From the NCBI RefSeq assembly GCF_049354825.1, contig NZ_CP186480.1, positions 558,001-622,000 on the forward strand: a DNA stretch of 64,000 nt, written 5' to 3'. Every line of letters starts with the position of its first letter. Positions within the stretch are counted from its first letter, which is position 1. The translations under genes and the position numbers were made by a program. Shown here one piece after another: positions 21,206 to 28,913 of this stretch. Source of the stretch: Novosphingobium sp049354825 (GTDB lineage: Bacteria; Pseudomonadota; Alphaproteobacteria; Sphingomonadales; Sphingomonadaceae). The notes beneath the pieces are model-generated. The model had not been told where the DNA came from. It made no database searches and worked only from the letters and a program-made list of their open reading frames with translations.

Positions 21206-23326
21206 ATGACCACCAAGACATTCTTCGCAGCCATGCTGCTTGGCGCCACCGCGCTGGCCGGGCCGATCGCCTGCAAGATGCCTGCGGGCGAAACCGCGGT
21301 CGCGCCGGCAGCGGGAACGGCGCTGGGCTTCGACCCGGCGCGGATGGACAAGACGGTCAAGCCGGGGGACGATTTCTACGCCTTTGCCAACGGCACCTGG
21401 CAGAAGGACACGGCCATCCCCGCCGACCGCTCCAGCATATCGAGCTCGTTCCAGTCGCAACAGGCGACAGAGGCGAACCTGAAGTCGCTGGTCGACGGGC
21501 TCGTCGCCTCCACCCCTGCGGCGGGAACGAACGAGGCGAGGATCAAGGACTACTACACCGCCTTCATGGATACCGCCGGCATCGACGCCGCGGGCCTGAA
21601 GCCGGCGCAGGCCGACCTCGACCGGTTCGCCGCCATCGCCGACGTCAAGGGGCTGTCGACGGTGCTGGGCCAGCAATTGCGCGCCGATCTCGACCCGCTC
21701 AACGCCACCGCGATGTCGACCGAGAACCTGTTTGGTGCCTTCGTGACCCAGTCGCTCAAGGGCACGGCGGTCATGCCCTACCTGCTCCAGGGCGGTCTCG
21801 GCATGCCCGAGCGCGAGTATTACCTGTCGTCCGACGCCAAGATGGCCGGACTGCGCGACCAGTACAAAGCCTACATCGCCAAGTTCCTAACCGATGCCGG
21901 GATTCCCGACGCCCAGGCCAAGGCGCAGCGCATCTACGATCTGGAAATGAAGATTGCCCAGGCGCACATGACGCGCGACGAAAGCGACGACTGGATCCAC
22001 CGCAACCAGGAATGGTCGCTGGCCGATTTCAAGACGAAAGCGCCCGGGATGGACTGGGACGCGTTCTTCGCCGCGTCGCAGCTGGGCGGGCAGCAGACGT
22101 TCGCGGCCTACCACGACGGCGCGATCCCCAAGCTGTCGGCGCTGGTCGCCTCGCAGCCGCTTGACGCGTGGAAGGACTGGCTGGCGTTCCACCAGCTCAA
22201 CAGCCATGCCGAAGTGCTTCCGGCCAAGCTGCGCGACGATCACTTCGCCTTTTACGGCACCGCGCTGCAGGGCACGACCCAGCCGCTGGCGCGCGAAAAG
22301 CGCGTCCTGGGCGCCGAAAGCAGCGCGCCTTACGCCAACCACGTGTCATTGGGCGACGTGATGGGCCAGGCGGTGGGCAAACTCTACGTCGACAAGTTCT
22401 TCCCCGCATCGTCCAAGGCGGCGATCACGCAGATGGTGACCAACATCAAGAACGCCTTCGCGCACCGCGTGGAAGGCATCACCACGCTTGCACCGGCGAC
22501 CAAGGAAGAAGCACTCAAGAAGGTCGAGAACATCGTCGTGGGCGTCGGCTATCCCGACAAGTGGGACGATTACTCGGCGCTCACGATCGACCCGCACAAC
22601 GCCTACGCCGACGCCGTCAACGGCGAAAAGGCACGCTACCAGCGTCAGCTGGCGAAGCTGGGCAAGCCGCTCGACCGCGGGGAGTGGTGGATGAACCCGC
22701 AGCTGGTCAACGCGGTCAACCTGCCGGTGCAGAACGCGCTCAACTTCCCGGCCGCGATCCTGCAGAAGCCGGATTTCGACCCCGCCGCCGATCCGGCTGC
22801 CAACTATGGCGCCACCGGCGCGACGATCGGACACGAGATCAGCCACAGCTTCGACAACGGCGGGGCGATGTTCGATGCCAGCGGCAAGATGCGCAACTGG
22901 TGGACCGATGCCGATCTTGCCGCCTTCGACAAGAGCGGCAAGGCGCTGGCGGCGCAGTATGACAGCTACAGCCCGTTCCCCGGCTACCACGTCAACGGCA
23001 ACCTGACGCTGGGCGAGAATATCGCCGACGTCGTCGGCCTCCAGGCGGCCTATGATGCTTACCGGGCATCGCTGAACGGCAAGGAAGCCCCGGTGATCGA
23101 CGGCTACAGCGGCGACCAGCGCTTCTTCATCGCGTTCGCGCAATCGTGGGCGACCAAGATGCGCGACGAACTGATGCGCAACCGCCTGGCCACCGACGGC
23201 CACGCGCCGGGGATGTACCGCGCGCAGACGGTCCGCAACATCGACGCCTGGTACAAGGCCTTCAACGTCCAGCCGGGCGACAAGCTCTACCTCGCGCCCG
23301 AAAGCCGGGTGAAGGTCTGGGGCTGA
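21206..23326 (+). CDS. M13 family zinc endopeptidase (neprilysin-like)
   Basis: A 706-residue exported metallopeptidase. The signal sequence MTTKTFFAAMLLGATALAGP is followed by a possible but non-ideal lipobox (PIAC). The Peptidase_M13_N domain covers about 45-425. The catalytic domain has GATIGHEISHSFDNGG (HExxH zinc motif) and GENIADVVG, which supplies the third zinc ligand. It is expected to cleave peptides in the periplasm. A GAGAGG site lies just upstream of the ATG. It follows eno after 132 bases. Confidence 0.93.
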   Translation: MTTKTFFAAMLLGATALAGPIACKMPAGETAVAPAAGTALGFDPARMDKTVKPGDDFYAFANGTWQKDTAIPADRSSISSSFQSQQATEANLKSLVDGLVASTPAAGTNEARIKDYYTAFMDTAGIDAAGLKPAQADLDRFAAIADVKGLSTVLGQQLRADLDPLNATAMSTENLFGAFVTQSLKGTAVMPYLLQGGLGMPEREYYLSSDAKMAGLRDQYKAYIAKFLTDAGIPDAQAKAQRIYDLEMKIAQAHMTRDESDDWIHRNQEWSLADFKTKAPGMDWDAFFAASQLGGQQTFAAYHDGAIPKLSALVASQPLDAWKDWLAFHQLNSHAEVLPAKLRDDHFAFYGTALQGTTQPLAREKRVLGAESSAPYANHVSLGDVMGQAVGKLYVDKFFPASSKAAITQMVTNIKNAFAHRVEGITTLAPATKEEALKKVENIVVGVGYPDKWDDYSALTIDPHNAYADAVNGEKARYQRQLAKLGKPLDRGEWWMNPQLVNAVNLPVQNALNFPAAILQKPDFDPAADPAANYGATGATIGHEISHSFDNGGAMFDASGKMRNWWTDADLAAFDKSGKALAAQYDSYSPFPGYHVNGNLTLGENIADVVGLQAAYDAYRASLNGKEAPVIDGYSGDQRFFIAFAQSWATKMRDELMRNRLATDGHAPGMYRAQTVRNIDAWYKAFNVQPGDKLYLAPESRVKVWG

Positions 23327-23327
23327 C

Positions 23328-24263
23328 CTAGGCGGCGGCGGTCAGCCGGGCGAGCTGGTCCTCGTCCAGGCTGACCGAAGCCATCGCGCACAAGTCACGG
23401 ACCTGCGCCGCGCTGGTCGCACTGGCGATCGGCGCGGCGATGCCCGGCTGCGCGGCCAGCCAGGCCAGCGCGATCTGCGCCAGCGTGGCGCCGGTCTCTG
23501 CCGCGATCCCGTCCATCGCCGCCAGCATCGGCTGGCCGGTGGTCAGCAGTTCGCCCATCCGTCCGCCGCGCACCGACTGCTTCATGTCGGCGGTTTCGCG
23601 GTACTTGCCGGTCAGGAACCCGTTGGCGAGGCCATAGAACGGAAACGCCTTCAGTCCGCGCGCGACCACCAGGTCCTGCACGGCGCCCTCGTACTTTGAG
23701 CGCGAGACGAGGTTGTATTCGTTCTGCAGCGCCGAAAACGGCTCGCTCCCGGCTGCCTTGGCGGCATCGAGCGCGGCGGCGAGACGGTCGGCGGAAAAAT
23801 TCGAGGCGCCGAGCGAGCCGGCCTTGCCGGTGGCGAAGGCGGCGCCGAACGCCGCGACGATGTCGGCGACCGGCAATTCCTCGTAATCGCGGTGCGCATA
23901 GTAGAGGTCGACGTAATCGGTCTGCAGCCGCTGTAGCGAGGCGCCGAGCGAGGCCAGGACGCGCTCGGGCGCGTAAAGCGCCGCGTCGCCGCCGCCGGGC
24001 GCAAGCATGCCGGTCTTGGTGTGGATGCGCATGTCGGCGCGCACGCCGCGGCTTGCCAGCCACTTGCCGATGACGGTTTCCGATTCGCCGCCGCGGTGGC
24101 CGTCGACCCAGGCCGAATAGACGTCGGCGGTGTCGATCATGCGCCCGCCGCCTTCGTAAAAGGCGTCGAGCACGGCGAAACTGGCGTCCTCGTCGGCGGT
24201 CCAGCCGAACACGTTGCCACCAAGGACAAGCGGGATGCCCGCGATCGCTGCGTCGTTGCTCAT
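23328..24263 (-). CDS. Aldo/keto reductase
   Basis: A 311-residue NADP-dependent aldo/keto reductase of the TIM-barrel type. The catalytic tetrad is seen as Asp and Tyr in DTADVYSAW, Lys in HTKTGM and His in YYAHRDYEE. The substrate is unknown. I prefer ATG 24263: GGAG is eight bases upstream, and it overlaps the ribH stop in ATGA. The alternative ATG at 24269 leaves no room for that site. It ends one base after the convergent M13 peptidase gene. Confidence 0.9.
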   Translation of the reverse strand: MSNDAAIAGIPLVLGGNVFGWTADEDASFAVLDAFYEGGGRMIDTADVYSAWVDGHRGGESETVIGKWLASRGVRADMRIHTKTGMLAPGGGDAALYAPERVLASLGASLQRLQTDYVDLYYAHRDYEELPVADIVAAFGAAFATGKAGSLGASNFSADRLAAALDAAKAAGSEPFSALQNEYNLVSRSKYEGAVQDLVVARGLKAFPFYGLANGFLTGKYRETADMKQSVRGGRMGELLTTGQPMLAAMDGIAAETGATLAQIALAWLAAQPGIAAPIASATSAAQVRDLCAMASVSLDEDQLARLTAAA

Positions 24264-24673
24264 GCCCATTTCTCCTTCAGCGCCAGCATCGCCAGCGCGG
24301 CCTTCGCCGCTTCGCCGCCCTTGTCCTTTGCCGCCGGATCGGCGCGGACCTGGGCCTGGGCCTCGTTCTCGACCGTCAGGATGCCGTTGCCGATTGCCAG
24401 GCCGTCCATTGTCAGCGCCATGATGCCGCGGGCGCTTTCGCCGGCGACGATCTCGAAATGATACGTCTCGCCGCGGATGACCACGCCAATGGCGACATAG
24501 CCGTCATAGAGGTCGGCCTGGTCGGCCAAGGCGATCGCGCCGGGTACTTCCAGCGCGCCGGGCACCGTGACGACGTCGACGTCGTGGCCCTTGAGTGCCG
24601 CCCTGGCGCCGGCGATCAGCTGGTCGTTGAGGTGGTCGTAAAAGCGGGCCTCGACGATGAGGAAGCGGGCCAT
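24260..24673 (-). CDS. ribH: 6,7-dimethyl-8-ribityllumazine synthase
   Basis: Lumazine synthase (137 residues) condenses the RibB product with the ribityl-aminouracil intermediate, the penultimate step of riboflavin synthesis. Signatures are VPGALEVPGAIALA, AIGVVIRGETYHFEIVAGES (with the catalytic histidine) and a shortened N-terminus. It lies 16 bases after ribB and overlaps the aldo/keto reductase. Confidence 0.96.
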   Translation of the reverse strand: MARFLIVEARFYDHLNDQLIAGARAALKGHDVDVVTVPGALEVPGAIALADQADLYDGYVAIGVVIRGETYHFEIVAGESARGIMALTMDGLAIGNGILTVENEAQAQVRADPAAKDKGGEAAKAALAMLALKEKWA

Positions 24674-24689
24674 GCGGGTAGTCCTTCGT

Positions 24690-25967
24690 TCAGGCGGCTG
24701 GTGCGTCGGCGATAGGGCGTTCGCCGACGATGTCGAGGCCGTAGCCCTCGATCGCGACGACGTTGCGATGCGCGTTCGACAGCAGGATCATGTCGTGGAC
24801 GCCAAGGTCGGCCAGGATCTGCGCGCCGATGCCGTAGGACCGCAGGTCCATGTCGGGCCTGGCCCCGGCAACCGGCCCCGACTGGCTCGGCGGCAGCAGC
24901 ACGATCACGCCGCTGCCCTCCTTGCCGACCGCCTCCATCGCGCGCTGCAGCGTGCGCTTGCGCGGGCCGGGGCGGCCGAGGACGTCGTCGAGGACCGAGA
25001 TCTGGTGAACGCGGGCAAGGGTGGCCTGGCCCGGCTGGATCGCGCCCTTGAGCAGCGCCTGGCTGTTCGAACCGTCGACCTTGTTGCGATATGTGATCAG
25101 CGTCCAGTCGCCGCCATAGTCGGAGCGGAACGGGGTCTCGTCGATGCGCTCGACCAGGTGGTCATGCTTGCGGCGATAGGCGATCAGGTCGCGGATCGTA
25201 CCCATTTTCAGCCCGTGGCGGCGCGCGAAGGGCACCAGGTCGTTCATCCGCGCCATCGTGCCGTCCTCGTTCATGATCTCGCAGATCACGCCCGAGGGGT
25301 TGAGCCCGGCCAGGCGCGAGATGTCGACCGATGCCTCGGTATGGCCGGCGCGCACCAGCACGCCGCCGTCGCGTGCGATCAGCGGGAACACGTGGCCCGG
25401 CGTGACCAGGTCGTCGCGGCCGCGGCCGGCGTCGATCGCCACCGCCACGGTGCGGGCGCGGTCGTGCGCGGAAATCCCGGTGGTGACGCCTTCGCGCGCC
25501 TCGATCGAGACGGTGAAGGCGGTTTCATGCCGGGTGCCGTTGGCACGGCTCATCAGGTCGAGACCGAGCGCGGCGCAGCGCGCCTCGGTCAGGGTCAGGC
25601 AGATCAGCCCGCGCCCGTGCATGGCCATGAAGTTGACCACTTCGGGCGTCGCCATCTGCGCGGGCACCACCAGGTCGCCCTCGTTCTCGCGGTCCTCGTC
25701 GTCGACCAGGATATACATGCGGCCGTTGCGCGCTTCCTCGATGATCTCCTCGATCCCGACCAGGACCGGCTCCTCGTCGGTGTCGGACAGGAAGGTTTCC
25801 AGCTTGCGCAGCGTGTCGGCGGTGGGGTTCCAGCCGTCCTCGGTGCAGTCGCGCAGCGTGTTGGCGTGGAGACCGCAGGCGCGGGCAAGGCCGGCGCGCG
25901 ACATGCCGCCTTCGTTGATCAGGCGGCGGACGCGGTCGATCAGGGACGCGGGATTTTCGGCAAGCAT
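24690..25967 (-). CDS. ribB: HTH-fused 3,4-dihydroxy-2-butanone-4-phosphate synthase with degenerate RibA domain
   Basis: A 425-residue, three-part protein. Residues about 8-62 form an XRE-like helix-turn-helix (MSRAGLARACGLHANTLRD). Residues about 70-265 are RibB, with the metal-binding acidic loop DDEDRENEGD (89-98) and the GHVFPL and GHTEASVD histidine segments; this makes the four-carbon precursor of riboflavin from ribulose-5-phosphate. Residues about 270-425 resemble GTP cyclohydrolase II and end in YGIGAQILADLGV and EGYGLDIVGERPI. However, the zinc cysteine cluster expected near RVHQISVLDDV (319-329) is absent, so this half should not open GTP. It matches the RibBX type. Expected to act with RibH; the HTH may regulate. 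Confidence 0.93.
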   Translation of the reverse strand: MLAENPASLIDRVRRLINEGGMSRAGLARACGLHANTLRDCTEDGWNPTADTLRKLETFLSDTDEEPVLVGIEEIIEEARNGRMYILVDDEDRENEGDLVVPAQMATPEVVNFMAMHGRGLICLTLTEARCAALGLDLMSRANGTRHETAFTVSIEAREGVTTGISAHDRARTVAVAIDAGRGRDDLVTPGHVFPLIARDGGVLVRAGHTEASVDISRLAGLNPSGVICEIMNEDGTMARMNDLVPFARRHGLKMGTIRDLIAYRRKHDHLVERIDETPFRSDYGGDWTLITYRNKVDGSNSQALLKGAIQPGQATLARVHQISVLDDVLGRPGPRKRTLQRAMEAVGKEGSGVIVLLPPSQSGPVAGARPDMDLRSYGIGAQILADLGVHDMILLSNAHRNVVAIEGYGLDIVGERPIADAPAA

Positions 25968-25977
25968 GGCGTCGACT

Positions 25978-25997
25978 CATCACAGTGAAATGTGATG
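25978..25997. promoter_or_regulatory. Perfect palindrome upstream of the HTH-ribB gene, candidate operator
   Basis: CATCACA (25978-25984) and TGTGATG (25991-25997) form a perfect 7-bp inverted repeat around GTGAAA. It begins 11 bases upstream of the ribB ATG, inside the 59-base crotonase-ribB gap. Because the downstream protein has its own helix-turn-helix, autoregulation is a reasonable inference. The arm order (TCACA-N6-TGTGA) is the reverse of a CRP site. Confidence 0.5.
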
Positions 25998-26026
25998 GCG
26001 GCTATGCGCCCGCACATCGAAACGTG

Positions 26027-26836
26027 TCAATCGCCGCGGAAGACAGGTTTTCTCTTGGCCAGGAAAGCCTCAACCGCTTCCTCGTTGTCGGCGGTGGCGT
26101 GGGCGACGGCCTGCATCGCCGCCGCCAGTTCCAGCGTGGCGCCAAGGTCAAGCCGCTGGGCGTCCCACAGCATCCGCTTGGCCATGCGCACCGCGAAACC
26201 GGGGTTGGCGGCAATCCGGGCCGCCAGCGCATGGGCCGCGGCCAGCAGCTGGGCGGCGGGGACGACACGGCTGACCAGCCCGATCGCCAGTGCCTCGGCG
26301 GCGTCGATGGTCTCGCCGGTCAGCGTCAGTTCGGCGGCCTTGGAAAAGCCGACGATCCGCGGCAGCAGCCAGGCGCCGCCGTCGCCGGGGATGATGCCCA
26401 GCTTGACGAAGCTTTCGGCGAAGACGGCGTTGTCAGCGGCGATGCGCAGGTCGCACATGCAGGCCAGGTCCAGTCCCGCGCCGATGGCGGGGCCGTTTAC
26501 CGCGGCGATCACCGGCACTTCCAGCGCCGCGAAAGCCAGCGGGATGCGCTGGATGCCGCGCTTGTAGTTCCCGCGCGTGCGCGCCGGCAGCGCGGACTTC
26601 AGCCCGCCGCTGTCGGGCCGCATCGCCTTGAGGTTGCCCCCGGCGGAGAAGGCCGAACCCGCGCCGGTCAGGATCGCGACCCGGACGGCCGGGTCCGCTT
26701 CCATCGCCGCCAGCACGCCCAGCAGCGCGTCGATCACCGCGTGGTCGGAGATCGGGTTGCGCTGCTCGGGCAGGTTCAGCGTGATCGTGGCGATCCCGCT
26801 CTCGTCGCAGGCGTAGAGAACGGGATCGGCCGACAT
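26027..26836 (-). CDS. Crotonase / enoyl-CoA hydratase family protein
   Basis: A 269-residue enoyl-CoA hydratase/isomerase-family protein. The oxyanion-hole segments are GAGSAFSAGGNLKAM and VNGPAIGAGLDLACMCDLRI, and the acidic residue position lies in KLGIIPGDGGAWLLPR. The exact substrate cannot be told. It starts one base after the typA stop, so it is cotranscribed with typA and lies just upstream of the ribB operator. Confidence 0.9.
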   Translation of the reverse strand: MSADPVLYACDESGIATITLNLPEQRNPISDHAVIDALLGVLAAMEADPAVRVAILTGAGSAFSAGGNLKAMRPDSGGLKSALPARTRGNYKRGIQRIPLAFAALEVPVIAAVNGPAIGAGLDLACMCDLRIAADNAVFAESFVKLGIIPGDGGAWLLPRIVGFSKAAELTLTGETIDAAEALAIGLVSRVVPAAQLLAAAHALAARIAANPGFAVRMAKRMLWDAQRLDLGATLELAAAMQAVAHATADNEEAVEAFLAKRKPVFRGD

Positions 26837-26837
26837 G

Positions 26838-28667
26838 TTAAGCGGCGTCCTTCTTGCGGCCCGCCTTCTTGCGCTCGTGCGGGTCGAGCAGGGCCTTGCG
26901 GATGCGGATCGTCTTGGGGGTCACCTCGACCATCTCGTCGTCGTCGATATAGGCGATGGCCTGTTCCAGCGTCATCAGCCGCGGCGGGGTCAGCCGGATG
27001 GCGTCGTCCTTGCCGGTCGAGCGGAAGTTGGTCAGCTGCTTCGACTTCATCGGGTTGACTTCGAGATCGTCGGGCTTGGCATTCTCGCCGATGATCATGC
27101 CCTCGTAGATCTTGTCCTGCGGGCGAACGAACAGCACGCCGCGCTCTTCCAGCATGTTAAGGGCGTAGCCGACCGCCTCTCCGGTACCGTTGGAGATGAG
27201 GACGCCGTTGGCGCGGCCCTCGATCGTGCCCTTGTAGGGGCCGTACTTCTCGAACAGGCGGTTCATGATCCCGGTGCCGCGCGTGTCGGACAGGAATTCG
27301 CCGTGATAGCCGATCAGGCCGCGCGACGGTGCGGAGAAGGTGATGCGGGTCTTGCCGCCGCCCGAGGGGCGCATGTCGGTCATTTCGCCCTTACGCATGG
27401 CGACCTTCTCGACCACTGTGCCCGAATGCTCGTCGTCGACGTCGATGACGACGATCTCGTACGGCTCGGTACGGTTGCCGTTCTCGTCCTTGTCGAACAG
27501 CACGCGCGGACGGCTGATGCCCAGCTCGAAGCCTTCGCGGCGCATCGTCTCGATCAGAACGCCGAGCTGCAGCTCGCCGCGGCCGGCAACCTCGAAGCTA
27601 TCGCGGTCGGCGCTTTCGGTCACGCGGATGGCGACGTTCGATTCCGCCTCGCGCATCAGGCGGTCGCGGATCATGCGGCTGGTCACCTTGGTGCCCTCGC
27701 GCCCGGCGAACGGGCTGTCATTGACAGCAAAGCGCATCGACAGGGTGGGGGGATCGATCGGCTGCGCGTGCAGCGGCTCGGTCACGCCCGGGTCGGCGAT
27801 GGTGTTGGCGACGGTCGCCTCGGTCAGGCCGGCCAGGCTGATGATGTCGCCGGCGCGCGCTTCCTCGACCGGGACGCGCTCGAGCCCGCGGAACGCCATG
27901 ATCTTGGAGGCGCGGCCCTGCTCTATCACCTTGCCGTCGTTGTCGAGCGCGTGGATCGGCGAATTGACCTTGATCGTGCCCGACTGGACCTTGCCGGTCA
28001 GGATGCGGCCAAGGAAGTTGTCGCGGTCCAGCAGCGTGACCAGGAACTTGAACGGCCCGTCGACGTCGGCGGCGGGGGCGGGGACATGCTCGACGATCTT
28101 CTCGAACAGCGGGGTCAGCGTACCCTCGCGCAGCGACGGGTCGACGTTGGCATAACCGTTGCGGCCCGAGGCATAGAGCACCGGGAAGTCGAGCTGCTCG
28201 TCGCTGGCGTCCAGGCTGACGAACAGGTCGAAGACCTCGTCCAGGACTTCCTGGATGCGCTCGTCCGGACGGTCGACCTTATTGACGACGACGATCGGCT
28301 TGAGGCCGAGCGCCAGCGCCTTGCCGGTCACGAACTTGGTCTGCGGCATCGCGCCTTCGCTGGAATCGACCAGCAGGATCACGCCGTCGACCATCGACAG
28401 GATGCGCTCGACCTCGCCGCCGAAGTCGGCGTGGCCGGGCGTATCGACGATGTTGATGTGGGTGCCGTTCCAGTCGACGCTGGTGCACTTGGCCAGGATC
28501 GTGATGCCACGCTCCTTTTCCAGGTCGTTTGAATCCATCGCCCGCTCTTCGATCCGCTGGTTGTCGCGAAAGGTGCCGGACTGGCGGAACAACTGGTCGA
28601 CGAGGGTGGTCTTGCCGTGGTCGACGTGGGCGATAATGGCGATATTGCGCAGGGGCAGCGCGGTCAT
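26838..28667 (-). CDS. typA: Ribosome-associated GTPase TypA/BipA
   Basis: A 609-residue translational GTPase related to EF-G, acting in 50S assembly and stress adaptation. The G domain has IAHVDHGKTTLVDQL (G1), ERGITI (G2), DTPGHADFGGEVER (G3) and VVNKVDR (G4); the TypA-specific C-terminal domain is complete. I chose ATG 28667. The frame remains open for another 2.5 kb upstream, but that stretch is the antisense of the TonB receptor. Confidence 0.97.
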   Translation of the reverse strand: MTALPLRNIAIIAHVDHGKTTLVDQLFRQSGTFRDNQRIEERAMDSNDLEKERGITILAKCTSVDWNGTHINIVDTPGHADFGGEVERILSMVDGVILLVDSSEGAMPQTKFVTGKALALGLKPIVVVNKVDRPDERIQEVLDEVFDLFVSLDASDEQLDFPVLYASGRNGYANVDPSLREGTLTPLFEKIVEHVPAPAADVDGPFKFLVTLLDRDNFLGRILTGKVQSGTIKVNSPIHALDNDGKVIEQGRASKIMAFRGLERVPVEEARAGDIISLAGLTEATVANTIADPGVTEPLHAQPIDPPTLSMRFAVNDSPFAGREGTKVTSRMIRDRLMREAESNVAIRVTESADRDSFEVAGRGELQLGVLIETMRREGFELGISRPRVLFDKDENGNRTEPYEIVVIDVDDEHSGTVVEKVAMRKGEMTDMRPSGGGKTRITFSAPSRGLIGYHGEFLSDTRGTGIMNRLFEKYGPYKGTIEGRANGVLISNGTGEAVGYALNMLEERGVLFVRPQDKIYEGMIIGENAKPDDLEVNPMKSKQLTNFRSTGKDDAIRLTPPRLMTLEQAIAYIDDDEMVEVTPKTIRIRKALLDPHERKKAGRKKDAA

Positions 28668-28913
28668 GGCTGGTTTTTCCGAGTGTTGGCCGGGCCGCAC
28701 GCTGCGGCCACGAATGTCGCGCGCGCCCCTAACCCAGCCGGGCGCCGCGGGCAAGGGCGGCGGCGCATGGAAATGCTGCACCTGCGTCCAGATGCTTTCC
28801 GGCAACACCGTGGGATAATGGCATCGGGGACGCTTGTGCGCGATTCCGCGCTCGTTTATTTGTTGCCCATGAGAAGGCGCCTCGGGTGCCTGCAGGGGAG
28901 GATTTTTTCGGAC

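Noticed and set aside
19982..21676. Minus-strand frame of 564 codons opposite eno and the M13 peptidase
   Set aside because: It spans two real genes and a promoter gap on the other strand, with no protein-like features.
25978..25997. CRP/FNR-type site upstream of ribB
   Set aside because: The arms are in the opposite order (TCACA then TGTGA) to the TGTGA-N6-TCACA consensus.
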